45,397 nt of DNA from the NCBI GenBank assembly GCA_902795275.1, contig CADBKQ010000018.1:1-45397 (forward strand), written 5' to 3'. Below the pieces are notes generated by a model. That model saw only the letters and a program-made list of their open reading frames with translations, was not told the origin of the DNA and made no database searches. Below, in pieces: positions 7,634 through 16,312 of this stretch (position 1 is its first letter; each line of letters starts with the position of its first letter). The position numbers and the translations under genes were made by a program. The stretch is from an uncultured Eubacteriales bacterium. GTDB taxonomy: Bacteria > Bacillota > Clostridia > Christensenellales > Aristaeellaceae.

Positions 7634-9613
7634 ATGCCGAAAACCTTTTCCGATATGCGTTCCCTGGTGGATTACCTGAACAAGACCGCTCATGAGTATT
7701 ATGTGCTGGACAACCCCAGCATCTCCGACGCGGAATGGGACGCGCTGTACAACCAGCTTCTGGCCATGGAAAAAGAGACGGGGACGGTGCTGCCGGATTC
7801 GCCGACCCACCGGGTGGGCGGCGCGCCGCTGGCGGCGTTCACCCAGCACCGCCACATCACCCGCTTGTGGAGCATGGACAAAGCGCAGAGCGAGGAAGAG
7901 CTCAACGCCTGGTTTGACCGCACGGAAAAGCTCTGGGCGCAGGACGAAACCCTGCCGCCGCTGAGCTACGGCGTGGAATATAAGTTCGACGGCCTCACCC
8001 TGAACCTGACCTACGACGGCGGCATTTTGGTGGAGGCCGCTACCCGGGGCGACGGCGAGGTGGGGGAAGCCATCCTGCCCCAGGCCCGGACGGTGAAGGG
8101 CGTGCCGCTGTCCATTCCCTGGAAGGGCAAGATCGAGGTGCAGGGCGAATGCATCATGCGCCTGAGTGCTTTGGAAGCCTACAACAAAACCGCCGCCGAA
8201 CCGCTAAAAAACGCCCGCAACGCCGCGGCGGGAGCCCTGCGGAACCTGGACCCCGCCGTGACCGCCAGCCGCAACCTGTCCGCGTTCTTTTACCAGGTGG
8301 GCACCATTGACGACCCGCCGTACAGCGATCAGGTCGGGATGGTGCAATTCATCAAAGACCAGGGCTTCCCGGTCAGCCCGTATTTCGAGACCGCCAGCAG
8401 CCGGGAAGCGGTGATCGGCCTCATCCGCGCCATCGAGGAGCAGCGGCCCAGCCTGGACTTTCTCATCGACGGGGCGGTCATCAAGGTGATGGATCAGCGC
8501 ACGCGGAACCTGATGGGCTATACAGACAAGTTCCCCCGCTGGGCAGTGGCGTACAAATTCGCCGCCGAGGAAAACACTTCCACCTTGGAAAAGGTCACCT
8601 GGGAGCTGGGCCGCACCGGCAAGCTGACGCCCCTGGCCCACGTGTCGCCGGTGGACTTCGCCGGGGTGACGGTGAAGAAAGCGACGCTCAACAACGCCGG
8701 AGACATCCAGCGAAAGAAGCTGACCCTGGGCTGCACGGTCTGGATCCGCCGATCCAACGACGTGATTCCCGAAATATTGGGCTGTGTGGACGACGGCATT
8801 GAAGGCAAGCCCATCGTGACACCGGAGGTCTGCCCCGCCTGCGGCGGGCCGCTCACCTGGCGCGGGGCGCATCTCTACTGCCTGAACCGGGAAACCTGCC
8901 GCCCCCAGGCCGTGGCGCGGCTGGCCCACTTCGCGTCCCGGGAAGCCATGGACATTACCGGCTTTTCCGAAAAGACCGCCGGGCTTTTGTACGATACGCT
9001 CAGCGTGCGGGACGCCGCCGACCTGTACCACTTGACCGTAGACCAATTGCAGGCCCTGGACGGCTTCCAGGACAAGCGGGCGCAGAACCTGGTGAACGCG
9101 CTGGAGGACAGCAAGCACTGCCCCCTGTCCCGCTTCCTGCTGGCCATCGGCATCCCCAACATCGGGCGCAGGACGGCGCGGGATCTGTCCGCCGCCTTCG
9201 GCACCCTGGAAAACGTGCGCAAGGCGACCATGGAAGAACTTGTCGCCATGAACGACGTGGGGGAGATCGTGGCCCAGAGCGTGATCGACTTTTTCTCCTT
9301 CCCGGAAAACCAGCGCATGGTCGACCGGCTCCTGGCCGCGGGCGTGACGCCCCAGAGCGAAGCGAAAAAAGAGGGCGGCCCGTTCGCGGGGCTGACCATG
9401 GTGGTCACCGGCACCCTGCCCACCTTCTCCCGCCAGGAAGCCGAAGCCTTTATCCGGGAGCATGGCGGCGTGGCGGCGGGCTCCGTCAGCAAAAAGACCG
9501 CTTATGTGGTGGCCGGGGAGAACGCCGGGAGCAAGCTGACCAAGGCGCAGTCCCTCGGCATTCCCGTGATCACCGAAGAAGAACTGCGGAAGATGGCCGA
9601 CAACCAGGCATGA
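7634..9613 (+). CDS. ligA: NAD-dependent DNA ligase LigA
   Basis: This enzyme seals nicks in duplex DNA using NAD+, in replication and repair. It has 659 residues, the family's usual length. Order of domains: Ia (1-65), adenylation domain with catalytic K117 in the KFDG motif and a TRGDG motif, OB fold (GRTGKLTPLAHV), a four-Cys zinc finger starting CPACGG, helix-hairpin-helix repeats and a C-terminal BRCT domain. The ATG at 7634 is preceded by GGGAGG seven bases upstream; an open frame further upstream lies in the repeat element and is not used. The sequence is somewhat divergent (for example SMDKAQ where most have SLGNAF), but all catalytic motifs are present. Its partner pcrA is upstream. 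Confidence 0.94.
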   Translation: MPKTFSDMRSLVDYLNKTAHEYYVLDNPSISDAEWDALYNQLLAMEKETGTVLPDSPTHRVGGAPLAAFTQHRHITRLWSMDKAQSEEELNAWFDRTEKLWAQDETLPPLSYGVEYKFDGLTLNLTYDGGILVEAATRGDGEVGEAILPQARTVKGVPLSIPWKGKIEVQGECIMRLSALEAYNKTAAEPLKNARNAAAGALRNLDPAVTASRNLSAFFYQVGTIDDPPYSDQVGMVQFIKDQGFPVSPYFETASSREAVIGLIRAIEEQRPSLDFLIDGAVIKVMDQRTRNLMGYTDKFPRWAVAYKFAAEENTSTLEKVTWELGRTGKLTPLAHVSPVDFAGVTVKKATLNNAGDIQRKKLTLGCTVWIRRSNDVIPEILGCVDDGIEGKPIVTPEVCPACGGPLTWRGAHLYCLNRETCRPQAVARLAHFASREAMDITGFSEKTAGLLYDTLSVRDAADLYHLTVDQLQALDGFQDKRAQNLVNALEDSKHCPLSRFLLAIGIPNIGRRTARDLSAAFGTLENVRKATMEELVAMNDVGEIVAQSVIDFFSFPENQRMVDRLLAAGVTPQSEAKKEGGPFAGLTMVVTGTLPTFSRQEAEAFIREHGGVAAGSVSKKTAYVVAGENAGSKLTKAQSLGIPVITEEELRKMADNQA

Positions 9614-9631
9614 TAGGATTCGGAGGATGAT

Positions 9632-11671
9632 ATGCTGGCCGTTGCGTATTTTATTCTGTACCTGTACTGCGGGACGATCATCGTGTTCGCCCTGTTCCCC
9701 AAGAAGCCGGTGGTGGTGCGGTGCTGGCTGGGCGCGTGCTTAGGCGTTGTGCTGATGATGTGGCTGCCCGTGCTGCCGGCGTTCTTGTGGGGCTTTTCCC
9801 ATCTGTCCCATGTCGTGGCCATGCTGCTGCTGATCGCGCTGACGGGAGCGGCGTATTTCACGCGGGATCAAAGCCGGTGGGTGCCCTGGGGCGAGCGGGA
9901 TCTGCGGATCGTCAAGCTGCTCCTGTTTGTGGCGCTGCCGCTGACGGTGGTGGGCGGTTATCTGCAATGGACGCATACCATTCGCCCTATGGCGGACGGC
10001 ACGCTGCACGTGGGGCAAAGCACCTACGGCGACCTGCCGCTGCATATGGCGATCACCTCCAGCCTTCGCAACGCCTCCTTCCCGCCGGATTACAATATCC
10101 TGCCGGGGGAAAGGCTGGCCTATCCCTTCCTGGCGGATTCCCTTTCTTCCAGCTTCATGCTGCTGGGCTGCTCCCTGCGCGCGGCGCTGCTGATTCCCGG
10201 CATCGCCATGACGGCGCTTGTTTTCAGCGGCTACTGCATCCTGGCGGAGCGCATGGCGGATACCAGGAGGGGCGCGGCGCTGGCGGCGCTGTTCTTCTTC
10301 CTGAACGGCGGGCTGGGCTTCTTCTATTTGCTGGACATGCAGGGCGCGGCGCTGGGCTCCGTCGGCAGCAACGAACTGCAAAGCGTGGCGGGGCTGTGGC
10401 AGCGCATCCAGCATGTGCTGAACGGCTGGTACCAGACGCCGGCGAACCACGCCGAATTTGGCACCTATAACCTGCGCTGGAGCAACGTGATCGTGGATAT
10501 GATGGTGCCCCAGCGCACCACCCTGGCAGGCTGGGCGGAAGTGATCCCCTGCATCTACCTGCTCTACGACGCCCTGCGGCCTGAAACGCCCTGGGGCATG
10601 GAACTGAAGGACGGCGGCAACGGCCCCATGGCGGTCTGGCACAGGCGGGACATGGACTGGCGGCAGGGCGCGGTGCTGGGAGTCTGGGCGGGCATGCTGC
10701 CCATGGTGAACACCCATTGCTTCCTGGCCCTGGGCCTGATGAGCGCCGGATGGCTGGTTTACGATTTGCTGACCGCCCGGCAGCATATCAAAAACGCCCT
10801 GCTGTTCTGGGCGGCTTACGGCGTGATTGCGCTCGCCGTGGCCGCGCCGCAGCTGTTCACCTGGACGTTCAATCAGGCCATCGGCAATTCCCGTTTTCTC
10901 CGCTGGCATTTCAACTGGGTCAACAACACGGGAAACGGCCTGCGGGACGGGTATCTGTGGTTTTACCTCAAAAATATCGGCCTGCCCTTCCTGCTGATTC
11001 TCCTGTCGCTGCTGGAGAAAAACGAAAAGCGCCGGTTCATTGCCAGCGGCGCGTTCGTGATTTTTCTGGTAGCGGAGTTTGTGCAGATTCAGCCCAACGA
11101 TTACGATAACAACAAACTGTTCTATATCTGGTACATGCTCTGCGCCGTGCTGGCGGCGGACTATGGCCTGGAACTGCTGGGACGCTTGAAGGGCCTGCGG
11201 GCCAGGCCGGTGGTGGCCGTGCTGTGCGCGGTGCTCTGCTTCTCCACCGGCGTGCTTGCCGTGGCGCGGGAATGGAAGAGCGACTATGAGATGTTCTCCA
11301 AAGAGGCGGTGGAGGCGGCTGCGTATGTGGAGGAGAATGCGGAGCAGCACGCCATGTTCCTGACCGACAGCGACTGGCACATCAATCTCGTCAGCAGCCT
11401 GACCGGGCGGAACATCGTTTGCGGCCCCGACACCTGGCTGTATTACCACGGCTACCGCAACGACGAGCGCAAGAACGACATCCGGCGTTTCTACAGCGAC
11501 CCGGAAAACAACCGGGATGTGCTGGAAAAATACGGCGTGGATTACATTCTGGTGAGCAATAACGAGCGCTCCCGCTATGCCGTCGACCAGGACGCGCTGG
11601 ACCGGCTGTTCCAGACGGTCTATGAAAGCGAGTACGGCGGCATCGTGATCTATGCCGTTGGAGGAAGATAA
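9632..11671 (+). CDS. Large polytopic membrane protein, glycosyltransferase-C-like
   Basis: A 679-residue integral membrane protein with about 12 or more hydrophobic segments and no cleavable signal. After the third or fourth membrane segment, an extracytoplasmic loop reads YGDLPLHMAITSSLR, followed by FPPDYNILPGERLAYPF. An acidic residue in this first loop is typical of GT-C enzymes that use lipid-linked sugars, and the overall plan resembles GT39/ArnT-like proteins. The soluble C-terminal part (about 560-679) also fits that plan. The acceptor is unknown. The ATG at 9632 follows CGGAGGA. It lies 18 bases after ligA, so it may share that operon. The GT-C assignment is inference from topology and the loop motif only. 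Confidence 0.65.
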   Translation: MLAVAYFILYLYCGTIIVFALFPKKPVVVRCWLGACLGVVLMMWLPVLPAFLWGFSHLSHVVAMLLLIALTGAAYFTRDQSRWVPWGERDLRIVKLLLFVALPLTVVGGYLQWTHTIRPMADGTLHVGQSTYGDLPLHMAITSSLRNASFPPDYNILPGERLAYPFLADSLSSSFMLLGCSLRAALLIPGIAMTALVFSGYCILAERMADTRRGAALAALFFFLNGGLGFFYLLDMQGAALGSVGSNELQSVAGLWQRIQHVLNGWYQTPANHAEFGTYNLRWSNVIVDMMVPQRTTLAGWAEVIPCIYLLYDALRPETPWGMELKDGGNGPMAVWHRRDMDWRQGAVLGVWAGMLPMVNTHCFLALGLMSAGWLVYDLLTARQHIKNALLFWAAYGVIALAVAAPQLFTWTFNQAIGNSRFLRWHFNWVNNTGNGLRDGYLWFYLKNIGLPFLLILLSLLEKNEKRRFIASGAFVIFLVAEFVQIQPNDYDNNKLFYIWYMLCAVLAADYGLELLGRLKGLRARPVVAVLCAVLCFSTGVLAVAREWKSDYEMFSKEAVEAAAYVEENAEQHAMFLTDSDWHINLVSSLTGRNIVCGPDTWLYYHGYRNDERKNDIRRFYSDPENNRDVLEKYGVDYILVSNNERSRYAVDQDALDRLFQTVYESEYGGIVIYAVGGR

Positions 11672-11672
11672 G

Positions 11673-11942
11673 ATGGTGCGCCGCTTCCTGCTGTATTCCC
11701 TCCACCATGACTGCCCGGTGAAGGCGCTGTTCGCGGACACGATGCAGTACAAAAACATCCGCGTGGTGGCGCTGGAAGGGGACGAAGTAACCTACCGCCT
11801 GCCGGGACGGAAGAACCCGGTCACCTCATCGATTGATACATTTCTCACCGTTTCCTATGCCCGCGGCGACGACGGCGACACGCTGAAATTCGCGGCCTGG
11901 GAGAGGGGAAAAGAAGAAATAGAAGAAAAAACAAAGACATAA
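11673..11942 (+). CDS. Small protein of unknown function
   Basis: An 89-residue soluble protein that I do not recognise. It starts MVRRFLLYSLHHDCPVKALF and has a predicted all-beta middle (IRVVALEGDEVTYRL, FLTVSYARGD) and a charged Lys/Glu-rich tail. The ATG at 11673 is chosen because GGAGG lies eight bases upstream; an in-frame ATG at 11652 lies inside the preceding gene without a site. It begins one base after the membrane protein stop and is followed at once by a terminator, so it is the last gene of that operon. The start resembles short WYL-adjacent or SH3-like barrel proteins, but this is not firm. Confidence 0.6.
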   Translation: MVRRFLLYSLHHDCPVKALFADTMQYKNIRVVALEGDEVTYRLPGRKNPVTSSIDTFLTVSYARGDDGDTLKFAAWERGKEEIEEKTKT

Positions 11943-11983
11943 AAAACGGCTGTCTCGTCCATTGGGAGACAGCCGCTGTCTTT
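11941..11983. terminator. Hairpin terminator between convergent operons
   Basis: CGGCTGTCTC (11947-11956) pairs with GAGACAGCCG (11966-11975). The A6 run before it and TTT after it make it usable from both sides, for the 89-residue protein gene and the pseudouridine synthase gene. Confidence 0.75.
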
Positions 11984-12833
11984 AAAATGGCGGGTCGATG
12001 GCAAAAGCTTTTCCATCCAGATACGCCAGGCAGCCGCTCACATGCAGCGTCAGTTCCGTGGCGCAGAGGCGCAATGAAGTGGTTTTGCAGCGCTTGTTGA
12101 ACGCCCGGTCGCCATACTTGTCGTCGCCTAAAATCGGATGGGAGAGGAAGGCCATGTGCGCCCGGATCTGGTGGGTGCGCCCGGTCAGCAGCGTGACCCG
12201 CAGCCGGGAGATTGCCCCGTCATAATCCAGCGTTTCGTACTGGGTGGCGATGGGCAGCGCGCCGGGCGTTTCATGGGTCACGATGCGCACGGTGGCTGTC
12301 TCCGCGTTCTTGATCAGGTAGGCTTCTTTTAACGCCGCCGGGGGCCGCATTTCGCCCCGCACCAGGCATTGGTATTTTTTGTCCAGCGCACGGTTTTTGA
12401 ACGCCTCCAGCAGCACGCTTTCGCTCTCATCGTCCTTGCACAGCAGCAGCAGCCCGCAGGTGGGATGGTCCAGGCGGTGGCACAGGCGGGGTGTATAGGC
12501 TCCTTTCGCCCGCTCGGTCAAGAGGGAAAGCAACGTCATCCCGCCCCATTCGTCCTCGTCGCAGCTGATCCCGGCGGGCTTGCTCAAAAGCAGGATATGA
12601 TCGTCCTCATACACGATGGGCAAATCCGGCGCATAGCCCGTGTATAGCTGGATCCGCTGGCCGGAAAGCACCGGGATTTCTTTGCCGCTGCGCTTTCCGT
12701 CTACTTTCACATCCCGATGGGCAAAGGCATCCCGGGTCACGGAAGAGGGCAGGAGCGAAAAGGCAAGAGACACATACTTATCCAGCCGCATTCCCTCCGC
12801 CCGGTCCGGCGCGACGGCCTCATACATGCGCAT
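11982..12833 (-). CDS. RluA-family pseudouridine synthase with variant catalytic motif
   Basis: This 283-residue enzyme isomerises uridine to pseudouridine in RNA. It has an N-terminal S4-like RNA-binding segment (RLDKYVSLAF, residues 17-75) and the catalytic domain with HRLD and the GRTHQIRAHM motif. The catalytic loop reads HRLDHPTCG; the common form is HRLDxxTSG. The catalytic Asp is kept, while Lys/Arg-Asp is replaced by His-Pro and Ser by Cys. The target base is unknown. Its start overlaps the stop of the upstream unknown gene (TGATG), so the two are translationally coupled. A second, more canonical RluA-family gene lies at 18513-19382. Confidence 0.88.
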   Translation of the reverse strand: MRMYEAVAPDRAEGMRLDKYVSLAFSLLPSSVTRDAFAHRDVKVDGKRSGKEIPVLSGQRIQLYTGYAPDLPIVYEDDHILLLSKPAGISCDEDEWGGMTLLSLLTERAKGAYTPRLCHRLDHPTCGLLLLCKDDESESVLLEAFKNRALDKKYQCLVRGEMRPPAALKEAYLIKNAETATVRIVTHETPGALPIATQYETLDYDGAISRLRVTLLTGRTHQIRAHMAFLSHPILGDDKYGDRAFNKRCKTTSLRLCATELTLHVSGCLAYLDGKAFAIDPPF

Positions 12834-13873
12834 CAGTTCAGCACCGCCGGGGGCATGCCGATCCAGCGCACGGTCTGCAAATGCAGCTGGGCCAGCGCTT
12901 CCAGCATCCGGGGCGTGGGCAGCACGCAGAGCATGCTTTCCATCACTTCCCGCATTTCCTTCAGGCTGGCGCCCTGCTTCGCCATCATGCGCAGGTCTTC
13001 CAGAGCTTCTTCTTCGTCGTACTCTGGGCGGACGGCCCCGGTCAGCGCCCCGCGCATGGTTTCGCAGGAGGCGGTTTCCTCGGGCAGCAGGCCGTTGAGC
13101 CCGCCCAGCATCATTTCCCGGGTGATGGACACTTCGGTGGCCGGCATCTTGGAAAGGACGGACAGCAGATGATCTGGGTCGGCCAGGCCGGGATGCAGCA
13201 GCAGCATTTCTCCTTCCGGGGTCTTGGTGTAGTCAAACGCGGCCCGCAGGTAACGGGCAATCAGCAGCGCCGCCACCGCGTCGGTGTCCTTGCTCATGTT
13301 CTGGTAAAAGTGCGTCAGCGGCACCGAGGCGTGCAGAAATCCGGACAGGTACAGCAGGCTGTGCAGCGTGGCGTCAAAGGAAAACAGGCGCTGGCGCATT
13401 TCAACATAGCGTTCGGACTGCATCGCTTTCGTGATGGGTTCGATCAGCTCCGGCGCGAGGCAGACCCGGGCGCTGTCCTCGTCCACCACCTGCAGCGTGC
13501 ACCAGAGCCGGGAGATCAGCGCTTCCGTGGCGGTGATTTCGTCCCAATCGTCCAGAAAGGTTTCCCCGCCGCCGATCAGCATGCGCTTCACCAAATCGTC
13601 CTCTCTGGGCGAGAGGAAGCAGGTTTCCTGTTCCGCGCGCTCCAGCACCAGGCGCTTTAACTCCTCCTGGCCGGGGACGCGGGTTTTGATTTCCTGGGAA
13701 TAAAAAGATAAATAAAACAGATCCTGGGCTTCATCGGCGCAAAGCCGACCGAAAATTCCCTGGGCGGGGCAGCGGTACAGCCTGTCCTGACACGCTTCCA
13801 GCTGGCGCTCCCGCATCACGCTCATCGTTTTGTCGCACCAATGCTCCACCCGGCTTGTGCTCGTTCTGAACAA
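12833..13873 (-). CDS. Unknown 346-residue soluble protein coupled to a pseudouridine synthase
   Basis: I do not recognise a domain. The protein is mostly helical and acidic, with Cys at residues 13, 28, 34, 44 and several later, but no regular metal-binding spacing. There is no signal peptide or membrane segment. The start is TTG at 13873, with GGGAG about 11 bases upstream; an ATG at codon 17 (MSVMRERQLEAC) is an alternative without a good ribosome binding site. A consensus promoter lies about 70 bases upstream. The last codon overlaps the downstream pseudouridine synthase start, so they form a two-gene operon. A role in RNA modification or ribosome biology is only suggested by this context. 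Confidence 0.7.
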   Translation of the reverse strand: MFRTSTSRVEHWCDKTMSVMRERQLEACQDRLYRCPAQGIFGRLCADEAQDLFYLSFYSQEIKTRVPGQEELKRLVLERAEQETCFLSPREDDLVKRMLIGGGETFLDDWDEITATEALISRLWCTLQVVDEDSARVCLAPELIEPITKAMQSERYVEMRQRLFSFDATLHSLLYLSGFLHASVPLTHFYQNMSKDTDAVAALLIARYLRAAFDYTKTPEGEMLLLHPGLADPDHLLSVLSKMPATEVSITREMMLGGLNGLLPEETASCETMRGALTGAVRPEYDEEEALEDLRMMAKQGASLKEMREVMESMLCVLPTPRMLEALAQLHLQTVRWIGMPPAVLN

Positions 13874-13944
13874 GTTCCGCTACGCTCCCTTCCGTCGGTA
13901 AACTGCCGTTTTCTTTCGTGGATCAGTATAGCCTTTCTATACAA

Positions 13945-13972
13945 ATTATACAGTCAAAAAGCAGGCTGTCAA
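13945..13972 (-). promoter_or_regulatory. Promoter of the unknown gene and pseudouridine synthase operon
   Basis: On the minus strand a perfect TTGACA (13967-13972), a 16-base spacer and a perfect TATAAT (13945-13950). Confidence 0.85.
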
Positions 13973-14078
13973 GCCTTTTTGTATGGAATCCCAGTTTATC
14001 CAGCGCGGCGAAGAAGAGGAACGGGGGACGAGGATGCAATTATATAATAGGAAACAAAAGAAATACAGCATTTGTGGG

Positions 14079-14107
14079 TTGACATTTTTCGCGCGGCGCG
14101 GCATAAT
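14079..14107 (+). promoter_or_regulatory. Promoter of the P-loop ATPase and 2-oxoacid oxidoreductase cluster
   Basis: TTGACA (14079-14084), a 17-base spacer and CATAAT (14102-14107). It lies about 30 bases before the ribosome binding site of the ATPase gene and is the only strong promoter ahead of the cluster. Confidence 0.82.
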
Positions 14108-14146
14108 GACAGATGACGCTTGAGGCGAAAGGAGGGAACGGAAGGC

Positions 14147-14833
14147 GTGAAGCGCATGATCGTCATTGCCGGCCACTACGGTAGCGGGAAAACCGAGCTG
14201 GCGGTGAGCCTGGCGATGGATTTGGCGAAGGAAACGGCGCGGGCCTATCCCCGGCTGGCGGTGGTAGACCTGGACGTGGCCAACCCCTACTTCCGTTCCC
14301 GGGAACGCAAGGCGCTGTTGGAAGAGCACGGCGTGACGCTGTACGGCGACGCCTACAACTCCACCGGCGCGACCGCCGAGCTGCCCGCCCTCACCGCCGC
14401 ATTGCGCGCGCCCTTGGAGGACGAAGGCTGCCAGGCCATCATCGACTTGGGCGGCAATGACGCCGGGGCCCGGGTGCTTCGACAGTTCGGAAAGTATTTC
14501 CAGGGGGACGACCACGAACTGTGGGCCGTGGTGAACTTCCGGCGGTATGAAACGCGGGACGTGGAAAGCAGCCGGGAGCACGTGGAATCCATTCAGAATG
14601 AATTGCAGATTCCCGTCACCGGCCTGGTGAACAACACCCACTTGCTCCGGGAAACCACGCCCGACATCATCCGGGAGGGCCATGAAAAAGCGGAAGCCCT
14701 GTCCCGGGAAATGCACATTCCCTTATTATTCACCTGTTATCCCGCGGGCGTCATCGCCCCGGAGGACATCAAGGGCTTTGCGCCCCTGCGTTCCCTGGGA
14801 CTGTATATGCGGCCCGCTTACTTGGATAAATAG
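14147..14833 (+). CDS. P-loop ATPase of the MinD/CobQ type, linked to 2-oxoacid oxidoreductase genes
   Basis: A 228-residue SIMIBI-class nucleotide-binding protein. Walker A is GHYGSGKTE at about 8-16, the acidic VDLDVANPYFRSRE segment follows near 45, and IIDLGGNDAG near 100 resembles a Walker B/switch II. MinD/ParA relatives usually carry an extra deviant Lys in the P loop, which is not present here. The protein is soluble. The start is GTG at 14147, downstream of GGAGGG; an ATG at codon 4 is possible. It precedes the four oxidoreductase subunits with only a short repeat element between, so a role in assembling or loading that enzyme is plausible but inferred. Confidence 0.75.
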   Translation: MKRMIVIAGHYGSGKTELAVSLAMDLAKETARAYPRLAVVDLDVANPYFRSRERKALLEEHGVTLYGDAYNSTGATAELPALTAALRAPLEDEGCQAIIDLGGNDAGARVLRQFGKYFQGDDHELWAVVNFRRYETRDVESSREHVESIQNELQIPVTGLVNNTHLLRETTPDIIREGHEKAEALSREMHIPLLFTCYPAGVIAPEDIKGFAPLRSLGLYMRPAYLDK

Positions 14834-14834
14834 C

Positions 14835-14961
14835 GTAGTTGTTCAATGGTTTGAAGTTCTAAGTTCTTAGTTCTAAGTTCTAAGCTTATAAACAGTTTGA
14901 TGAAACGCTTCCATATTCATTCAGACAAAAACGCTTAGAACTTTGAACTAATAACAACTAC
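14835..14961. repeat. 127-bp imperfect inverted-repeat element with tandem AAGTTCT units
   Basis: The left end reads GTAGTTGTT (14835-14843) and the right end AACAACTAC (14953-14961). Inside these, TTTGAAGTTCTAAG on the left mirrors CTTAGAACTTTGAA on the right. The left half also carries tandem AAGTTCTTAG/TTCTAAG units near 14865-14885. It separates the ATPase gene from the ferredoxin subunit gene, codes for nothing and looks like a non-autonomous mobile or REP-like element. Confidence 0.6.
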
Positions 14962-14993
14962 CCCAATTCTAACAAATCGGAGGAGAAAGAACC

Positions 14994-15221
14994 ATGCGCT
15001 CGTTCCAACTTGTTTTCCGTCCGGAAAGGTGCAAGGGGTGCGAACTGTGCCGGAATGCCTGCCCCAAGGGCGTCATTGGCATGTCCAGCCAGGTCAACGC
15101 CAAGGGCTACCACCCCGCCTGCGCGGTCAACCAGGAAGCCTGCATCGGCTGCCAGAGCTGCGCGCTGATGTGCCCTGACGGGGCCATCGCCATCTATGAG
15201 AAGGAGGAGGGCGACCAATGA
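14994..15221 (+). CDS. 2-oxoacid:ferredoxin oxidoreductase, 2x[4Fe-4S] ferredoxin (delta) subunit
   Basis: A 75-residue bacterial-type ferredoxin that carries electrons from the TPP site to free ferredoxin. The two clusters are visible as [14 protein letters not shown] (33-57 region, residues 13-26) and [14 protein letters not shown] (residues 50-63). It is the KorD/VorC-type delta subunit. GGAGGAG lies at an ideal distance before the ATG at 14994. Its stop overlaps the next start (ATGA), giving translational coupling with vorB. Confidence 0.92.
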   Translation: MRSFQLVFRPERCKGCELCRNACPKGVIGMSSQVNAKGYHPACAVNQEACIGCQSCALMCPDGAIAIYEKEEGDQ

Positions 15222-16312
15222 CCACCGATAAAGTGCTCATGAAAGGCAACGAAGCCTTTGCCGAAGCCGCCATCCGCGGCGGCGCCCGGATGTATTTCGG
15301 CTATCCCATCACGCCCCAGAGCGAAGTCCCCGAATATATGAGCCGGGAACTCCCCAAGCACGGCGGCTATTTCGTCCAGGCGGAAAGCGAACTGGGCGCG
15401 ATTAACATGGCTTACGGCGCGGGTGCCGCGGGCGGCACCGTGTTCATTTCCTCTTCCTCTCCCGGCATCGCCCTGATGCAGGAGGGCATGAGCTTCCTGT
15501 GCTCCGCCGAGGTTCCCCTGCTGGCCATGAACGTCAGCCGCGGCGGCCCCGGCATCGGTGGCATCCAGCCCGGCCAGGCGGACTATTACCAGGTCACCCG
15601 GGGCGGCGGCAACGGCGACTACCGGATTCCCGTGTTCGCTCCCAGCTCCATCCAGGAAGCCGTGGACCTGCTCTACGAAGGCACCGAGCTGGCCCAGCAG
15701 TGGCGCAATCCCATCATGATCCTGGCCGACGGCATGATCGGCCAGATGATGGAGCCCGTGCGCCTGCCGGAATTCAAGCCCGTTCCCAAGCCCAACGAAA
15801 TTGCGGGCATCCGCGACTGGGCCTGCACCGGCTACAACGACCGGGGCGGAGACCATAACCGCCGCGTGGTCAAGTCCCTGCGCATGAAGCCCGAGGATCT
15901 GGAAGCCCACGTGGAAAAGCTGTTTGAGAAATACGCCCGGGCCGAAAAGGAACTGTGCCGCTACGAAACCGAAAACCTCAAGGGCGCGGAAGTTGTTCTG
16001 GTCGCCTTCGGCACCACCGCCCGCATCTGCCGCGAAGCCTGCGAAGTGCTGGCGGAGCAGGGCATCAAGGCGGGCCTCATCCGGCCCATCAGCCTGTGGC
16101 CCTTCCCCAACAAAGCCTTTGATGAAATCGACTTCGGCGCGACGAAGGCCGTCGTTTCCGTGGAGCTGTCCATGGGCCAGATGATCACCGACGTGAAGCT
16201 GGCGCTGAACGGACGCCTGCCCGCCTTCCTGGCCCACCGCACCGGCGGCATGGTGCCCACCTCCCTGGAAGTGGCTGCCCGGGCCAAGGCTGTATTGGAG
16301 GGATTGAAATGA
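15218..16312 (+). CDS. vorB: 2-oxoacid:ferredoxin oxidoreductase alpha subunit (VorB type)
   Basis: A 364-residue alpha subunit of a four-subunit 2-oxoacid:ferredoxin oxidoreductase, which converts a 2-oxoacid plus CoA to acyl-CoA, CO2 and reduced ferredoxin. The N-terminal pyrimidine-binding domain has [15 protein letters not shown] and [10 protein letters not shown]. The middle reads [13 protein letters not shown] and [17 protein letters not shown], and the C-terminal domain holds [14 protein letters not shown]. This pattern is closest to VorB-type (branched-chain 2-oxoacid) enzymes in my memory, but 2-oxoglutarate (KorA) is a close alternative. It is coupled by overlap to the genes on both sides. 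Oxygen-sensitive metabolism is implied. Confidence 0.9.
   Translation: MTTDKVLMKGNEAFAEAAIRGGARMYFGYPITPQSEVPEYMSRELPKHGGYFVQAESELGAINMAYGAGAAGGTVFISSSSPGIALMQEGMSFLCSAEVPLLAMNVSRGGPGIGGIQPGQADYYQVTRGGGNGDYRIPVFAPSSIQEAVDLLYEGTELAQQWRNPIMILADGMIGQMMEPVRLPEFKPVPKPNEIAGIRDWACTGYNDRGGDHNRRVVKSLRMKPEDLEAHVEKLFEKYARAEKELCRYETENLKGAEVVLVAFGTTARICREACEVLAEQGIKAGLIRPISLWPFPNKAFDEIDFGATKAVVSVELSMGQMITDVKLALNGRLPAFLAHRTGGMVPTSLEVAARAKAVLEGLK

Noticed and set aside
14043..14048. TATAAT upstream of the P-loop ATPase gene
   Set aside because: There is no -35 at a suitable distance, while a better promoter (TTGACA-N17-CATAAT) lies just downstream.
14860..14886. Possible CRISPR-like direct repeats (AAGTTCTTAG / TTCTAAG)
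   Set aside because: The units are short, tandem without spacers, and form part of a 127-bp inverted-repeat element; no cas genes are near.
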